Counted from the stretch's first letter, positions 7,479 to 16,536 are shown. The stretch is DNA of 22,985 nucleotides from JACDAN01 sp036554945 (GCA_036554945.1 DATBMH010000058.1:1-22985), one strand, 5' to 3'. Notes: generated from the sequence alone by a model not told the origin. Made by a program: numbers and translations.

Positions 7479-8353
7479 GTGGCCGTGAGCGCGCGCAGCT
7501 CGTCCCGCACGTCGGAGACGGCCGAGATCGCGTCCTCCTTCATCCGCACGTCCACCGTGTGCTCGCTGAACTTGGCGCGCTCGAAGAGGCGGGTCAGGCG
7601 CCTGGCGGCCGACGCGCTGCCGGTCAGCTCGGCGAGCAGGCGTCCGAGGTACTCGAGCGGCGCCTCCGCAGGCCGGCGCGGGAGCCCATAGGTGCCGAGC
7701 GCCCGCTCCATCCGCGCGTAGGCGGCGATCACCGCCCGGCGCGGGTCGCGCTCCGCCCTGAGGTCGTCGAGCGTCTCGTCGAGAACCTGCTCGAGCCGCT
7801 TCCGCGCCTCGAGCTCGGGGAGCGGGCGGCCCTTCGGGCGCACGAGCACCGCGGCGAGGATCGCGAACCCCACGAGCGCGGCGGCGAACACGAGCCCGAC
7901 GACGAGCCAGTCGATCGAGGCGGGGTCGATCAGCGGCGTTCGCGCCGTCCCCTCCGGCGTGGTCGGCGCCTGCCCGGCCGGGCCCTCCGGCCCGACCTCG
8001 TCCGGCCCGCCCGGCCGCAGCTTCCGGAGCAGCGCGATCCCGACCAGGATCAGCGAGAGGAAGACGACGCCGGCGAGGACGTTGCCGTGCCAGCGCCGCG
8101 GCTTCGGCTCGCCGCCGGTCAGCGTCAGCCCGGACATGATCGGCGACGCCACGAGCAGGCCGGCGACCCAGATGCCGCCGAAGACGAAGAGCATCGTCGC
8201 CAGCGGGTCGACGAGATCCCGCCCGGCGCCGCTCGTGGCCGGTCCGCCGGCGGACGCCGCCAGCGAGACCACGGCCAGGAGTGCGAGCGCGCCGAGCACG
8301 ACGCCGGCGGCGCGGAGTGGATCGAACCCGGGGTCCTTGGGGGGCGCGGCCAC
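7475..8353 (-). CDS. DUF4129 domain membrane protein
   Basis: 292 residues. About four membrane helices (near 12-33, 50-70, 90-110, 145-170) surround a Gly/Pro-rich loop. The C-terminal cytoplasmic part (about 205-290) carries the DUF4129 pattern: RRAVIAAYARMERALGTYGLPRRPAEAPLEYL, written here only as the landmark residues AAYARMERAL and RRPAEAPLEYL, then LTRLFERAKFSEH. DUF4129 often forms the tail of membrane transglutaminase-like proteins in MoxR clusters, but no transglutaminase domain is present here. The GTG start has only a weak ribosome site and lies 16 bases after the lipid kinase stop. Confidence 0.85.
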   Translation of the reverse strand: MAAPPKDPGFDPLRAAGVVLGALALLAVVSLAASAGGPATSGAGRDLVDPLATMLFVFGGIWVAGLLVASPIMSGLTLTGGEPKPRRWHGNVLAGVVFLSLILVGIALLRKLRPGGPDEVGPEGPAGQAPTTPEGTARTPLIDPASIDWLVVGLVFAAALVGFAILAAVLVRPKGRPLPELEARKRLEQVLDETLDDLRAERDPRRAVIAAYARMERALGTYGLPRRPAEAPLEYLGRLLAELTGSASAARRLTRLFERAKFSEHTVDVRMKEDAISAVSDVRDELRALTAT

Positions 8354-8362
8354 GTCTCTTAT

Positions 8363-8372
8363 TAGACGTCTA
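8363..8372. promoter_or_regulatory. Perfect 10-base palindrome at the lipid kinase/DUF4129 junction
   Basis: TAGACGTCTA is a perfect dyad that includes the lipid kinase stop codon and ends 10 bases before the DUF4129 GTG. It may be an operator for an internal promoter or may be chance. I see no convincing promoter with it. Confidence 0.2.
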
Positions 8373-9242
8373 GAGGAGGATCTTTGCCGCCTCGCGCTCG
8401 GACGAGAACTCGGCGCGCTCGACGTCGCCGAGGTCCTCGCCGTCCGCCTGGAGCGGCAGCGGCCGGTCGGCTGCCAGCCGAACCTCGTCCAGGTCGTGGA
8501 GGTAGAGGACGCCGCGCGCCCGGGGCGTCCTGCCGGTGAGCGCGGCGAAGGTCAGCCGCGGAATCGCCAGCGGGCCGACAGAGCGCGGCGCGGCGAGGTC
8601 GAGGCCCTCGGCCCAGCCGGCCAGCGGGGTCGCGCGCACCGGCAGGCGACCGAGGTACGTGTACGGATCGCCGTTCGCGACCAGGGCGAACGCCGCCCGC
8701 CCATGGCCCTCGACCTCGAGCTGCGGCTCCATGCGGCCACGCCGCTCTGCGAGCAGCCGTATCGCGGTCGTCAGGAAGACACGATCCGGCGGGCGCGGCC
8801 CGTCCCGGAGGCCGTCCACGCGACGAACGAGCTCCGCAGGGAAGCCCAGCGCCGCCGCGAATCCGAAGCGCCTGCCGTTGACACGTCCCAGCGAGATCGT
8901 CCGGGTCCGGCCGGCCCCGAGCGCGTCGGCCACCTCGCGCGCCGCCCGCTCGGGCTCCGCCGGCAGGCCCAGCGCCCGCGGCAGCACGCTCGAGCCCCCG
9001 CCCGGAACGAGCCCCAGGGGGACCTCCGCCCGCAGTCCGTTGAGCGCCTCGTTGAACGCGCCGTCGCCGCCGAACACGACCACCGCGCCGGCGTCCGCGT
9101 CCCGCACGAGCTCGGTGGCGTGGCCCTGCCGCTCGGTGCGGACGACGGCCACGTCCTCCCCCAGCGCGGCAGCGACACGCTCCGCCCGCTCGTCCGTGAC
9201 GGCGCTCGCCCGCGGGTTGACGACGAGGAGCACGTCCGGCAT
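8370..9242 (-). CDS. Diacylglycerol kinase-like lipid kinase (YegS/LCB5 type)
   Basis: 290 residues with the catalytic fold of the diacylglycerol/sphingosine kinase family. It opens with VVNPRAS, has the nucleotide-binding GGDG at 58-61 followed by AFNEALNGL, and then PGGGSSVLPRALGLP, which corresponds to the GGTxNxFAR loop of relatives. The C-terminal beta domain ends with LPLQADGEDLG, the usual lipid-kinase closing motif. It probably phosphorylates diacylglycerol or a related membrane lipid at the cytoplasmic face. The ATG start has no clear ribosome site. It is the first gene of the co-directional block leading to the MoxR cluster. Confidence 0.9.
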   Translation of the reverse strand: MPDVLLVVNPRASAVTDERAERVAAALGEDVAVVRTERQGHATELVRDADAGAVVVFGGDGAFNEALNGLRAEVPLGLVPGGGSSVLPRALGLPAEPERAAREVADALGAGRTRTISLGRVNGRRFGFAAALGFPAELVRRVDGLRDGPRPPDRVFLTTAIRLLAERRGRMEPQLEVEGHGRAAFALVANGDPYTYLGRLPVRATPLAGWAEGLDLAAPRSVGPLAIPRLTFAALTGRTPRARGVLYLHDLDEVRLAADRPLPLQADGEDLGDVERAEFSSEREAAKILL

Positions 9243-9261
9243 CGAGGAGGACGATGACAGA

Positions 9262-9291
9262 CGGAGAGGGCCGGCGAACCGGCCCTCTCCG
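9262..9291 (-). terminator. Hairpin terminator after M36 peptidase copy 1
   Basis: A 13-base perfect stem (CGGAGAGGGCCGG and its complement) closes on a four-base loop, CGAA. It begins 23 bases past the peptidase stop codon. No T-tract follows, which is common in high-GC actinobacteria. It separates the protease island from the lipid kinase gene downstream. Confidence 0.75.
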
Positions 9292-9314
9292 CGTCTCTCA
9301 CCGGGCGGGAGAGA

Positions 9315-12300
9315 TCAGTCGTCGATCTCCGGTTCCATCCGGAACACCTGGAACTCGGCGGCCCTGGCGAACCGTGGGTCGCCCCCGACCGACGGCTCCA
9401 TGTCGCAGTCCGTCGGGTTGGCCGGGTCCGTGTCCTGCACGCCCTGGTACGCCGGCCCACCGGTGCACTGCGTCGAGCGGACGACGAAGCGCACGTGGGT
9501 GGCCTTGGTGTCCGGGATGTTGAACTCGCGGAGCAGCAGATGCGGGGAGACGGGCCGCGGCGAGTTGCCCGGGAAGGCGTCCGCCGGGCTCGTGTACCGC
9601 TTGCTGTACCCCGCGTCGGTGGAGCAGTCCGCTCCCTTGTTCGCGTCGCACGTCCAGACCTCGAACTGCCGGACCGCCGTGAAGCGGCTGAGGCTGTTCG
9701 TCAGCATCGCGCTGACCCGGACGTACTTGACGTTGATCGACTCGGTCCCGCCGAGGTCGATCGTCACCTTCTTGCCGTCGACGACGACCTGCCCGCCGAC
9801 GTCGTCGGCCGGCGCGGTCCAGATCGTCCGCTCGGTGTCGTCGATCAGGTTGCCCAAGCTGGCCCCGCCGTCACCGGTCGCCGTCGCCCCGGAGGCCGTC
9901 GACGCCCAGTTCTGGGCCATCTTGATCGTGATCGTCTCGTCCTCGCCCCTCCGCAGGTTGTCGCGGAAGCGGACGAGGCCGTAGCCCGCCGCCTGCACGG
10001 AGAACTCGTACTGGGCGGCGGCGAACGTCGCCGTGTCGTCGAGGTTCGGCGATCCCGTGGTCGCGGGGTTCGTGTCCGCGATCGGGGAGACGCGCGCCTC
10101 GTGGTGACCGACGAAGATCCGAGCCGAGACGGGGTCGCCGTCCAGGTTCTTGACGATGAACTTCACCGTCGCCGGCTCCTGCAGCGGCGACTCGAAGTCC
10201 GGAACCGGGTCGGTGTCCGACTCGTTCAGCGAGTTGTTGGAGCTGGTCGCTCCGATGCCCATCCCGCTGCGGGCGAAGCCGAGCCAGAGCTCCTTCTGGT
10301 TCGCGCCGCCGAAGCGCATCAGGTCCGCCTGGAGCATCATGTCGCGCTCCTGGAGCATGCTCGGGTTGACCGGGGCGAGCAGCATCGCGTCGAACACGAG
10401 CTGGATCCACCGCCGGTTCCCGGGGCACCGGTGTGCGGGCGTGAAGCCCTCGGCGCACTCGGACTGGAGATCCTGGTCGTCGTACGGGTACTGCTTGTCG
10501 TACTTGTCGACCAGGAGATCGCGGATCCGGAAGTTCGTCGCGCTCCAGATCTCGCCGTTCGCGTGCACCTGCTGGCTGGACGTCAGCGTCGGGCCCGTCA
10601 CGTCGTAGCCCAGGTCGCTGAAGTTCAGCGTGTTCACGGTGAGCTGCTTGCTCGGCTCGGGCACGCCGCCGGACATCGGGAAGTTCATCCCGTAGTTCCG
10701 GATCGCACGCGTCCGGCTCCCGGTGTCGTAGGCACCGGCCGCGTACCGGTTCTCGCCGCTGGCGCCGCCGAAGCCGTTCGAGTTCACGTACTCCATCCCG
10801 AACAGGTCGCCGTGGGCCTCGCCCATCGCGCCGGCGTGATGTCCGGCTCGCGCGTTGCCCTTGCCGATCATCCGGTTCTCGATCATGTGGCCGTACTCGT
10901 GGCCGATGACGGTCATGTCGTAGTCACCGTCGACGCAGGGCGGGTAGTAGGCCCCGGCCTGCGGCTGCCAGAAGTACATGTTGGTGATCGACGAGAAGCC
11001 GTCGGGCAGCGAGAACATGTTGGCGTTGTTCCGTCCGCCGACGAAGGCGCCGGACTGGACGTTGCCGACCAGCGGGTCGTTCTCCTGCACCCGCTCGGTC
11101 AGCCCGAAGTTGTAGTCCTGGGCATTCCAGTTCCGCTCGGTGAAGCCGAGGTGGTACGCCCAGTCGTGCAGCCGGTTGTGCGCGACGAACAGGTTGACCG
11201 TGGATGCGTCGTGATCCCAGGTCGTCGGGCCCGGATCCGGGTTGCAGTCACGGTTCGCCCAGTCGTTCGTCCACGGGTACGTGAAGTCCCGGGTGGTGCT
11301 CACCGGCGAGTAGGCGGGCGGGCTCGGGAAGTTCGCGTCGAAGTACGACGTGGCCGTCCGCGCGTTGTTGCCCCTCGTCGTCAACGTGGGCGAGTTGGTC
11401 CTGTGATCGTGATCCCACGGACCGCGTGACGTCAGCGCGCCGCCGGCGAGCCGGTCGCAGCCCGGCGCGTCGACCCAGCACCACGTCTCGCGGGTGTCGA
11501 CGGTCGGAAGGTTCCACGGGTCCTGGTCCAGCGTGTAGAGCGGCGGCAGGTTCGGGAACGCCTTCCACTTCGCGAGGTAGGGCTGCCGCGGAGGAGAGTC
11601 GTCGAACGCGATCGTGCCCGTGAACGTCCGCGGCTCCGCCCACCCCGGGCCGCCCGGCCCGGCCGGAGCGTTGTCGAAGTCGCAGACCCGGACGAAGTAG
11701 TCGGCCGCCGGCACGCCGCCGGCAGGCTCGTAGTGGATCTGCTCGCCCGAGAAGAACAGGTTGTTCGCCTGGGCGATCACGGCCCCGTTCCGGACGAGCC
11801 TGAGGACCATGTCGTTCGACGGCTGCGTGTTGGCCGCGAAGATGTCGAGGGCGCGGATGCCCGCGCCGACGGTGTACGGGCCCTTATCGACGTCACAGAC
11901 GCCGTCGACGCCGCTCGGCAGCTCTCCGCTGAAGCTGAACTCGGGTGCGGCGGCGAGCCGCAGCGTCGACGAGCCGCCGTCCAGGTTGTGGACGATGCTG
12001 CTCCGCAGCAGCACCTTGCCGTTGCGGGCATCCACGATCGTGCGCATCCCGATCGCGTTCCTGACGTCGCTCACGATCGTCTCGTACGCCGGAATGATCC
12101 CCGCGCGGACGGTCGGGAAGGCAATGACCTTGGCGAGCTGCGTGCCCTGGAGGCCGGCGACCTCGAACTGCGTCCAGCCGCGCGAGCTCCGCCGGGACAG
12201 GATGTTCGCCAACGACCGGGTCAGACCGGCCCGCTTCGCGGCCGTCGCCCAGGCGCTCGCGGCGGACAGCCGCAGGCTGCCGCCCAGCACCCGGTCCCGC

Positions 12301-12800
12301 GTCAGCGACGACGAGACGGAGGCGACCTTCCAGCCTCGTCCTCTCGTCCCGACGACGCCGACGGTGACGAGTCCGCCCTGACTCGCCTCGATGCCGCCGA
12401 AGACCTGCCGGAAGTTGACCGCCCAGCCGTTGCTCGAGCTGAGCCGGTTCGCGGTCTCGAACCGCAGGCTCGCGAGGGAGCGGAGCCCGAAGAGCGCCTT
12501 GTGGCGGTTCAGGTACCACCTGGCCGGGACGACCGCGGTCTTTCCGCGGATCCCACGGGCCAGGAACTTGCCGCGCCGCACGAGGGTGGCGGGCGTTCCG
12601 AACTGGTTCCAGGTCACGCTCGCCTTGATCCGCTTGGCGTGCGCACGCTGGGCCTTGGTCGGCGCGACCGTCCCGACCCGGCTGTCGAACTCTTGCGCGC
12701 CCTGCTGCTCGAGGACGTTGACGCTCGACAGGCCGGAGCCGGGAAGGAGGACGCCGAGAGCGACCGTCAGCACAGCCGCTCCGAAGAACTTGCGTCGCAT
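9315..12800 (-). CDS. Secreted M36 (fungalysin-like) zinc metallopeptidase, copy 1
   Basis: 1,161-residue extracellular protease. A signal peptide (about 1-27, MRRKFF then LTVALGVLLPG) leads to an FTP-like inhibitory propeptide (to about 270, with VNFRQVFGGI). A PPC-like beta domain follows (about 287-400), then the catalytic domain (about 415-865). The zinc site is HEYGH (H634, E635, H638), with the third ligand E661 in GAMGEAHGD, and ANGEIW downstream matches the M36 pattern. A carboxypeptidase-regulatory-like domain (about 877-960) and a discoidin-like domain (about 964-1155) complete it. Many paired cysteines fit secretion. The ATG has a GGGGAGGGAG ribosome site. It lacks a short insertion (DEPGDC region) that copies 2 and 3 share in the last domain. 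It ends EIDD. Confidence 0.93.
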   Translation of the reverse strand: MRRKFFGAAVLTVALGVLLPGSGLSSVNVLEQQGAQEFDSRVGTVAPTKAQRAHAKRIKASVTWNQFGTPATLVRRGKFLARGIRGKTAVVPARWYLNRHKALFGLRSLASLRFETANRLSSSNGWAVNFRQVFGGIEASQGGLVTVGVVGTRGRGWKVASVSSSLTRDRVLGGSLRLSAASAWATAAKRAGLTRSLANILSRRSSRGWTQFEVAGLQGTQLAKVIAFPTVRAGIIPAYETIVSDVRNAIGMRTIVDARNGKVLLRSSIVHNLDGGSSTLRLAAAPEFSFSGELPSGVDGVCDVDKGPYTVGAGIRALDIFAANTQPSNDMVLRLVRNGAVIAQANNLFFSGEQIHYEPAGGVPAADYFVRVCDFDNAPAGPGGPGWAEPRTFTGTIAFDDSPPRQPYLAKWKAFPNLPPLYTLDQDPWNLPTVDTRETWCWVDAPGCDRLAGGALTSRGPWDHDHRTNSPTLTTRGNNARTATSYFDANFPSPPAYSPVSTTRDFTYPWTNDWANRDCNPDPGPTTWDHDASTVNLFVAHNRLHDWAYHLGFTERNWNAQDYNFGLTERVQENDPLVGNVQSGAFVGGRNNANMFSLPDGFSSITNMYFWQPQAGAYYPPCVDGDYDMTVIGHEYGHMIENRMIGKGNARAGHHAGAMGEAHGDLFGMEYVNSNGFGGASGENRYAAGAYDTGSRTRAIRNYGMNFPMSGGVPEPSKQLTVNTLNFSDLGYDVTGPTLTSSQQVHANGEIWSATNFRIRDLLVDKYDKQYPYDDQDLQSECAEGFTPAHRCPGNRRWIQLVFDAMLLAPVNPSMLQERDMMLQADLMRFGGANQKELWLGFARSGMGIGATSSNNSLNESDTDPVPDFESPLQEPATVKFIVKNLDGDPVSARIFVGHHEARVSPIADTNPATTGSPNLDDTATFAAAQYEFSVQAAGYGLVRFRDNLRRGEDETITIKMAQNWASTASGATATGDGGASLGNLIDDTERTIWTAPADDVGGQVVVDGKKVTIDLGGTESINVKYVRVSAMLTNSLSRFTAVRQFEVWTCDANKGADCSTDAGYSKRYTSPADAFPGNSPRPVSPHLLLREFNIPDTKATHVRFVVRSTQCTGGPAYQGVQDTDPANPTDCDMEPSVGGDPRFARAAEFQVFRMEPEIDD

Positions 12801-12853
12801 CTCCCTCCCCTTCTGAGAAGAAATTCCCCCGCGTTTCAGGGGATTCGGCCTTG

Positions 12854-12882
12854 ATATTCAAACCTTTATAGAGGAAAGTCAA
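12854..12882 (-). promoter_or_regulatory. Promoter of M36 copy 1 with internal near-palindrome
   Basis: The -35 box is TTGACT (12882-12877), the spacer is exactly 17 bases, and the -10 is GAATAT (12859-12854), which gives a leader of about 45 bases. The spacer holds CCTTTATAGAGG (12863-12874), which differs from a perfect dyad at one base and is nearly identical to the site in the copy 3 promoter. Confidence 0.7.
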
Positions 12883-12918
12883 GCTGCCCTTCCCTCCCCA
12901 GAGCCGAGGGACCATGCG

Positions 12919-12946
12919 GAGAGGGCCGGCGGTTGCCGGCCCTCTC
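12919..12946 (-). terminator. Hairpin terminator after M36 peptidase copy 2
   Basis: A 12-base perfect stem, GAGAGGGCCGGC with its complement, and loop GGTT. It starts 24 bases beyond the copy 2 stop. The left arm and flank (GCGGAGAGGGCCGGCG) nearly repeat the terminator of copy 1, so the two were probably duplicated with their genes. Confidence 0.75.
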
Positions 12947-12970
12947 GCGTTCGTCGGCTAGGTCCGGGAC

Positions 12971-15900
12971 CTAGTCGTCGATCTCCAGCGGAAGCCGGAA
13001 GACCTGCAGCTCCGCGGAGCGAACCAGGTTGCGCGTGTTGTTCACGGCAACGTTGGTGTCGCAGTCCGAGTTGTTCGCCGGATCTGCGTCCTGATCGTTC
13101 TGGAAGGCCGGGGCACCGGTGCACTGGCTCGTCTTGACGACGAACTTGAGGTGCGTGGCGGTGAAGTCCGGCACGTTGAACTGCCTGAGGATCAGGTGCG
13201 GTGCCACGGGCCGCGGAGGATCGCTCGGGAAAGCGTTGTCCGGGCTCGAGTACACCTTCTTGTAGCCGGCGTCGACGGTGCAGTCGCCGGGCTCGTCGTG
13301 CGCCAGGTTGATCCCGCCCTTGTTGTTGCAGGCCCAGATCTCGAACGAGCGCAGTGCCGAGAACCGGTTGTTGCCGGCCGACAGCATGGCGCTCACCTGG
13401 ATGTAGCGGACACGGACGGACTCGGTCCCGCCGAGATCGATCGTGGCGGTCTTGCCGTCCACCGAGATCGCGCCGCCGACGTTCGTCGCCGGAGCGTTCC
13501 AGCTCGTGCCCTCGGTGTCGTCGATCAGGTTGTTCACCGTCGCCGCCCCATCGGCGGTCGTGGCGGTGGCCCCCGACGTGAGGGATGCCCAGTTGGTGGG
13601 CAGCTCTGCCTCGATGGTGTAGTTCCGACCCGACTTGAACGTCTCGCGGAAGCGATGGAACCCGTAACCGGGTGCATGCACGATCAGCTCGTACGTTCCG
13701 GGCGCGAACTTCGCCGTGTCGTCGAGGTTGATGGGACCCGTGGTCGCCGGGTTCGTGTCAGCGATCGGCGAGACGCGGGTCTCGTAGTGGCCGACGTAGA
13801 TGCGGGCAGAGACCGCGTCGCCGTCGGAGCTTTCGACCTCGAACTTGACCGTCGCCGGGTCCGTCCCGACCGGCTCGAAGTCCGGGGTCGGGTCGGTGTC
13901 GGTGTTGGCGGTCGTGTTCGAGCTCGCAGCGTTGACGCCCATGCCCTGCCGTGCGTACGCGAGCCACAGCTCCTTCTGGTTCGCGCCGCCGAAGCGCATC
14001 AGATCCGCCTGGAGCATTGCGTCCCGGGCGTTCAGCATCGACGGAGCGGTCGGCATCAGGAGCATCGCGTCGAAGACCAGCTGGATCCAGCGCCGGTTGC
14101 CCGGGCAGTGATGCGCAGGCAGATAGCCCTCCGCACACTCCGTCTGGAGATCCTGGTCGTCGGCGGGATAGTCGTCGTCGTACTTCTCGATGAGCGCCTT
14201 CCGGATCGAGAACTGGGTCTTGCTCCAGATCTCACCGTCGGCGTGCACCTGCGGGCCGGTGACGTCGTAGCCCATGTCGCTGAAGTTCAGCGCGTTGATC
14301 ATGAGCTGCTTGCCAGGCTCGGGCACACCGCCTGAGGTCGGGAAGTTCATCCCGTAGTTCCGGATCGCCCGCTGCTTGTTGCCGGTGTCGTAGACGCCGA
14401 CCGCGTAGCGGTTCTCATCCGAGATCGGGGTGAAGCCGTTCGAGTTCACGTACTCCATCCCGAACAGGTCGCCGTGGGACTCGCCCATGGCACCCGCGTG
14501 GTGACCGGCGCGGACGTTGCCCTTGCCGATCATGCGGTTCTCGATCATGTGGCCGTACTCGTGGCCGATGACGCCCATGTCGTAGTCACCGTCGACGCAC
14601 GGGGCGTAGAACGCACCCGCGATCGGCTGCCAGAAGTACATGTTCGTGACCGAGGGAGTCCCGTCCGCGAACGTGATCATGTTCGCGTTGTCGCGCACGC
14701 CCGGAATGAGCGCTCCGGCCTGAACGTCACCGAGGATCGGGTCGTTCTCCTGACGCCGCTCGGTGAGACCGAAGTTGTAGTCCTGGGCGTTCCAGTTCCG
14801 CTCGGTGAACCCGAGGTGGTACGACCAGTCGTGCATCCGGTTGTGTGCCATGAACAGGTTGACGGTGGCCGCAGAGTCGTCCCAGGTGGCGCCGGGCGCC
14901 CCCGGAGTCGGCTCGCAGTCGCCGGTCTCCCAGTCGTTCGTCCAGTCGTAGCTGTAGTTCCGATCCGCGCTCGTCGGCATGTGCTGCGGCGGGCTCGGGA
15001 GCAGGTCGTGCGTCCACGAGGTCGCCGACTTCGCGTTGTTGCCGCGAGTCGTGAAGGTCGGAGTGTTCAGCTTGTGGTCGTGATCCCACGAGCCCCGTGA
15101 CGTGAGCGCCCCGCCGGCGAGCCTGTCGCAGCCGGGTGCGTCGATCCAACACCACGTCTCACGCGTGTCGACGTCGGGGATGTTCCAGGGATCCTGGTTG
15201 ACCGTGTACAGCTCGGGCAGGTTCGGGAACACCTTCCACTTCGCCAGGTACGCCGGCGGCGGAGGCGATGCATCCGCGTTCAGCGTGCCGGTGTAGGTGC
15301 GCGGTGCTGCCCAACCGCCACCACCCGGGAAGTCGCAGACCCGGATCTCGTAGTTGCCCGCCACGATGCCGCCAGCGGGCTCGTAGTGGAACTGCTCGGG
15401 CGAGAACAGCGTGTCTGCCTGCACGAGGCGGACGCCGTCCTTCCAGAGCTCGAGAACGAGGTCGTTGGTCGGGACGGTCGCGGCCGCGAAGCCGTCGAGC
15501 GCCCGGTTCCCGGTGCCGACCGCGAACGGACCGTTGGTCACGCACGCCGCGTCGGTCGCGGGGAGCTCCCCGCTGTACGTAAACGACTCGCCAGCCGCGA
15601 GCGCGGTGTTGCCCTGGGCCGCGTGGTCGACGAGGTTGGAGCGGGCGAGGATCCTGCCCGTGGCGGCGTCGACGAACGTCCGAAGCGCGAGCGGCTTCTT
15701 CAGGTCGACGACGACCGTCTCGTAGGCGGGAACGACCCCGCGCCGCAGCGTCGGGAACGCGACGAGCTTGCTCATCTGGTTGCCCTGCAACCCGGCGACT
15801 CCGAGCTGCGTCCACCCACGGGCGTTCTTCCGGGTGAGCACGTTCGCGATCGTCTTCGTGAGCCCCGCGTTCCGCGCAGCGGCCGCCCACGCCCCGGCAG

Positions 15901-16444
15901 CCGAGAGCTTGGCGGTGCCCGCCAGCGCCCGGTCGCGCGTGAGCGACGAGGAGACGTACGCGATCTTCCAGCGGTTCTTCGAGCCGGTCACACCGACCGT
16001 CACGAGCCCGCTTTCAGAGGCCGCGAGGTTGCCGAAGACCTGTCGGAAGTTGACGACGTAGCCCTTGCTTCCGACCAGCCTGTTGACGCCTTCGACCCTC
16101 AAGCCGTTGACCGACCCGAGACCGAAGAGCGCCTTGTGACGCTTCAGATACCACCTTGCCGCTACGGCCGCGGTCTTGCCGCGGACGCCGCGGGCCAGGA
16201 ACTTGCCGTACCTCGCGACCGAGGTAGGAGTTCCGAACTGACCCCAACGCACCTTCGCCTTGATTCGCTTGGCGTGAGCGCGCTGGGCCCTCGTTGGCGC
16301 GATGGTCCCGACCCTGCTGTCGAAGTCGGCGATCTCCACGGATGTCTGATCGTGGATCTGCACGACCGGCAGCGCTGAGCCGGGGACGAGCACCACGCCC
16401 AGGGCAGCCACCAGGGCAGCCCCTGTGAGGAACTTGAGTCGCAT
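12971..16444 (-). CDS. Secreted M36 (fungalysin-like) zinc metallopeptidase, copy 2
   Basis: 1,157 residues with the same domain order as its neighbours: signal peptide (MRLKFLTGAALVAALGVV), FTP-like propeptide, PPC-like domain, M36 catalytic domain, regulatory-like and discoidin-like domains. The zinc ligands are H628 and H632 in HEYGH, with E629 as the catalytic base, and E655 in GAMGESHGD. The catalytic domain is closest to copy 1 (shared VDAPGCDRL-type and GHHAGAMGE segments), while the C-terminal domain is closest to copy 3 (shared HDEPGDCT insertion). I choose the ATG at 16444 because it follows a GGAGGGGAGGG site and starts the signal peptide. An in-frame upstream start at 16468 would add eight residues without a better site. 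It ends EIDD. Confidence 0.93.
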   Translation of the reverse strand: MRLKFLTGAALVAALGVVLVPGSALPVVQIHDQTSVEIADFDSRVGTIAPTRAQRAHAKRIKAKVRWGQFGTPTSVARYGKFLARGVRGKTAAVAARWYLKRHKALFGLGSVNGLRVEGVNRLVGSKGYVVNFRQVFGNLAASESGLVTVGVTGSKNRWKIAYVSSSLTRDRALAGTAKLSAAGAWAAAARNAGLTKTIANVLTRKNARGWTQLGVAGLQGNQMSKLVAFPTLRRGVVPAYETVVVDLKKPLALRTFVDAATGRILARSNLVDHAAQGNTALAAGESFTYSGELPATDAACVTNGPFAVGTGNRALDGFAAATVPTNDLVLELWKDGVRLVQADTLFSPEQFHYEPAGGIVAGNYEIRVCDFPGGGGWAAPRTYTGTLNADASPPPPAYLAKWKVFPNLPELYTVNQDPWNIPDVDTRETWCWIDAPGCDRLAGGALTSRGSWDHDHKLNTPTFTTRGNNAKSATSWTHDLLPSPPQHMPTSADRNYSYDWTNDWETGDCEPTPGAPGATWDDSAATVNLFMAHNRMHDWSYHLGFTERNWNAQDYNFGLTERRQENDPILGDVQAGALIPGVRDNANMITFADGTPSVTNMYFWQPIAGAFYAPCVDGDYDMGVIGHEYGHMIENRMIGKGNVRAGHHAGAMGESHGDLFGMEYVNSNGFTPISDENRYAVGVYDTGNKQRAIRNYGMNFPTSGGVPEPGKQLMINALNFSDMGYDVTGPQVHADGEIWSKTQFSIRKALIEKYDDDYPADDQDLQTECAEGYLPAHHCPGNRRWIQLVFDAMLLMPTAPSMLNARDAMLQADLMRFGGANQKELWLAYARQGMGVNAASSNTTANTDTDPTPDFEPVGTDPATVKFEVESSDGDAVSARIYVGHYETRVSPIADTNPATTGPINLDDTAKFAPGTYELIVHAPGYGFHRFRETFKSGRNYTIEAELPTNWASLTSGATATTADGAATVNNLIDDTEGTSWNAPATNVGGAISVDGKTATIDLGGTESVRVRYIQVSAMLSAGNNRFSALRSFEIWACNNKGGINLAHDEPGDCTVDAGYKKVYSSPDNAFPSDPPRPVAPHLILRQFNVPDFTATHLKFVVKTSQCTGAPAFQNDQDADPANNSDCDTNVAVNNTRNLVRSAELQVFRLPLEIDD

Positions 16445-16472
16445 AGCCCTCCCCTCCGGAAACAGCAACAGC

Positions 16473-16501
16473 CCGTTCTCGTGCTGCAGGTCTGAGAACG
16501 G
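16473..16501 (-). repeat. Inverted repeat at the 5' end of the copy 2 leader
   Basis: CCGTTCTC (16473-16480) and GAGAACGG (16494-16501) are perfect 8-base arms around 13 bases. On the minus strand this falls at about the first transcribed base, so it could form a 5' hairpin that protects the mRNA, or be an operator. Copy 3 also has GTTCTC at the same place after its -10 box. Confidence 0.4.
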
Positions 16502-16507
16502 AAAGCG

Positions 16508-16536
16508 ATCTTCGAACGTCTATTCCCCCGTGTCAA
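16508..16536 (-). promoter_or_regulatory. Promoter of M36 copy 2
   Basis: The -35 box is a perfect TTGACA (16536-16531), the spacer is 17 bases, and the -10 is GAAGAT (16513-16508). Spacing and sequence match the promoters of copies 1 and 3. It lacks the CCTYTATAGAGG palindrome seen in those two. Confidence 0.65.

Noticed and set aside
9495..11429. Long open frame on the plus strand opposite M36 copy 1 (about 640 codons), with similar frames opposite the other copies
   Set aside because: It is the antisense shadow of GC-rich coding sequence: arginine- and valine-rich, with no domain or ribosome site. The minus-strand frames carry the zinc motifs and signal peptides.
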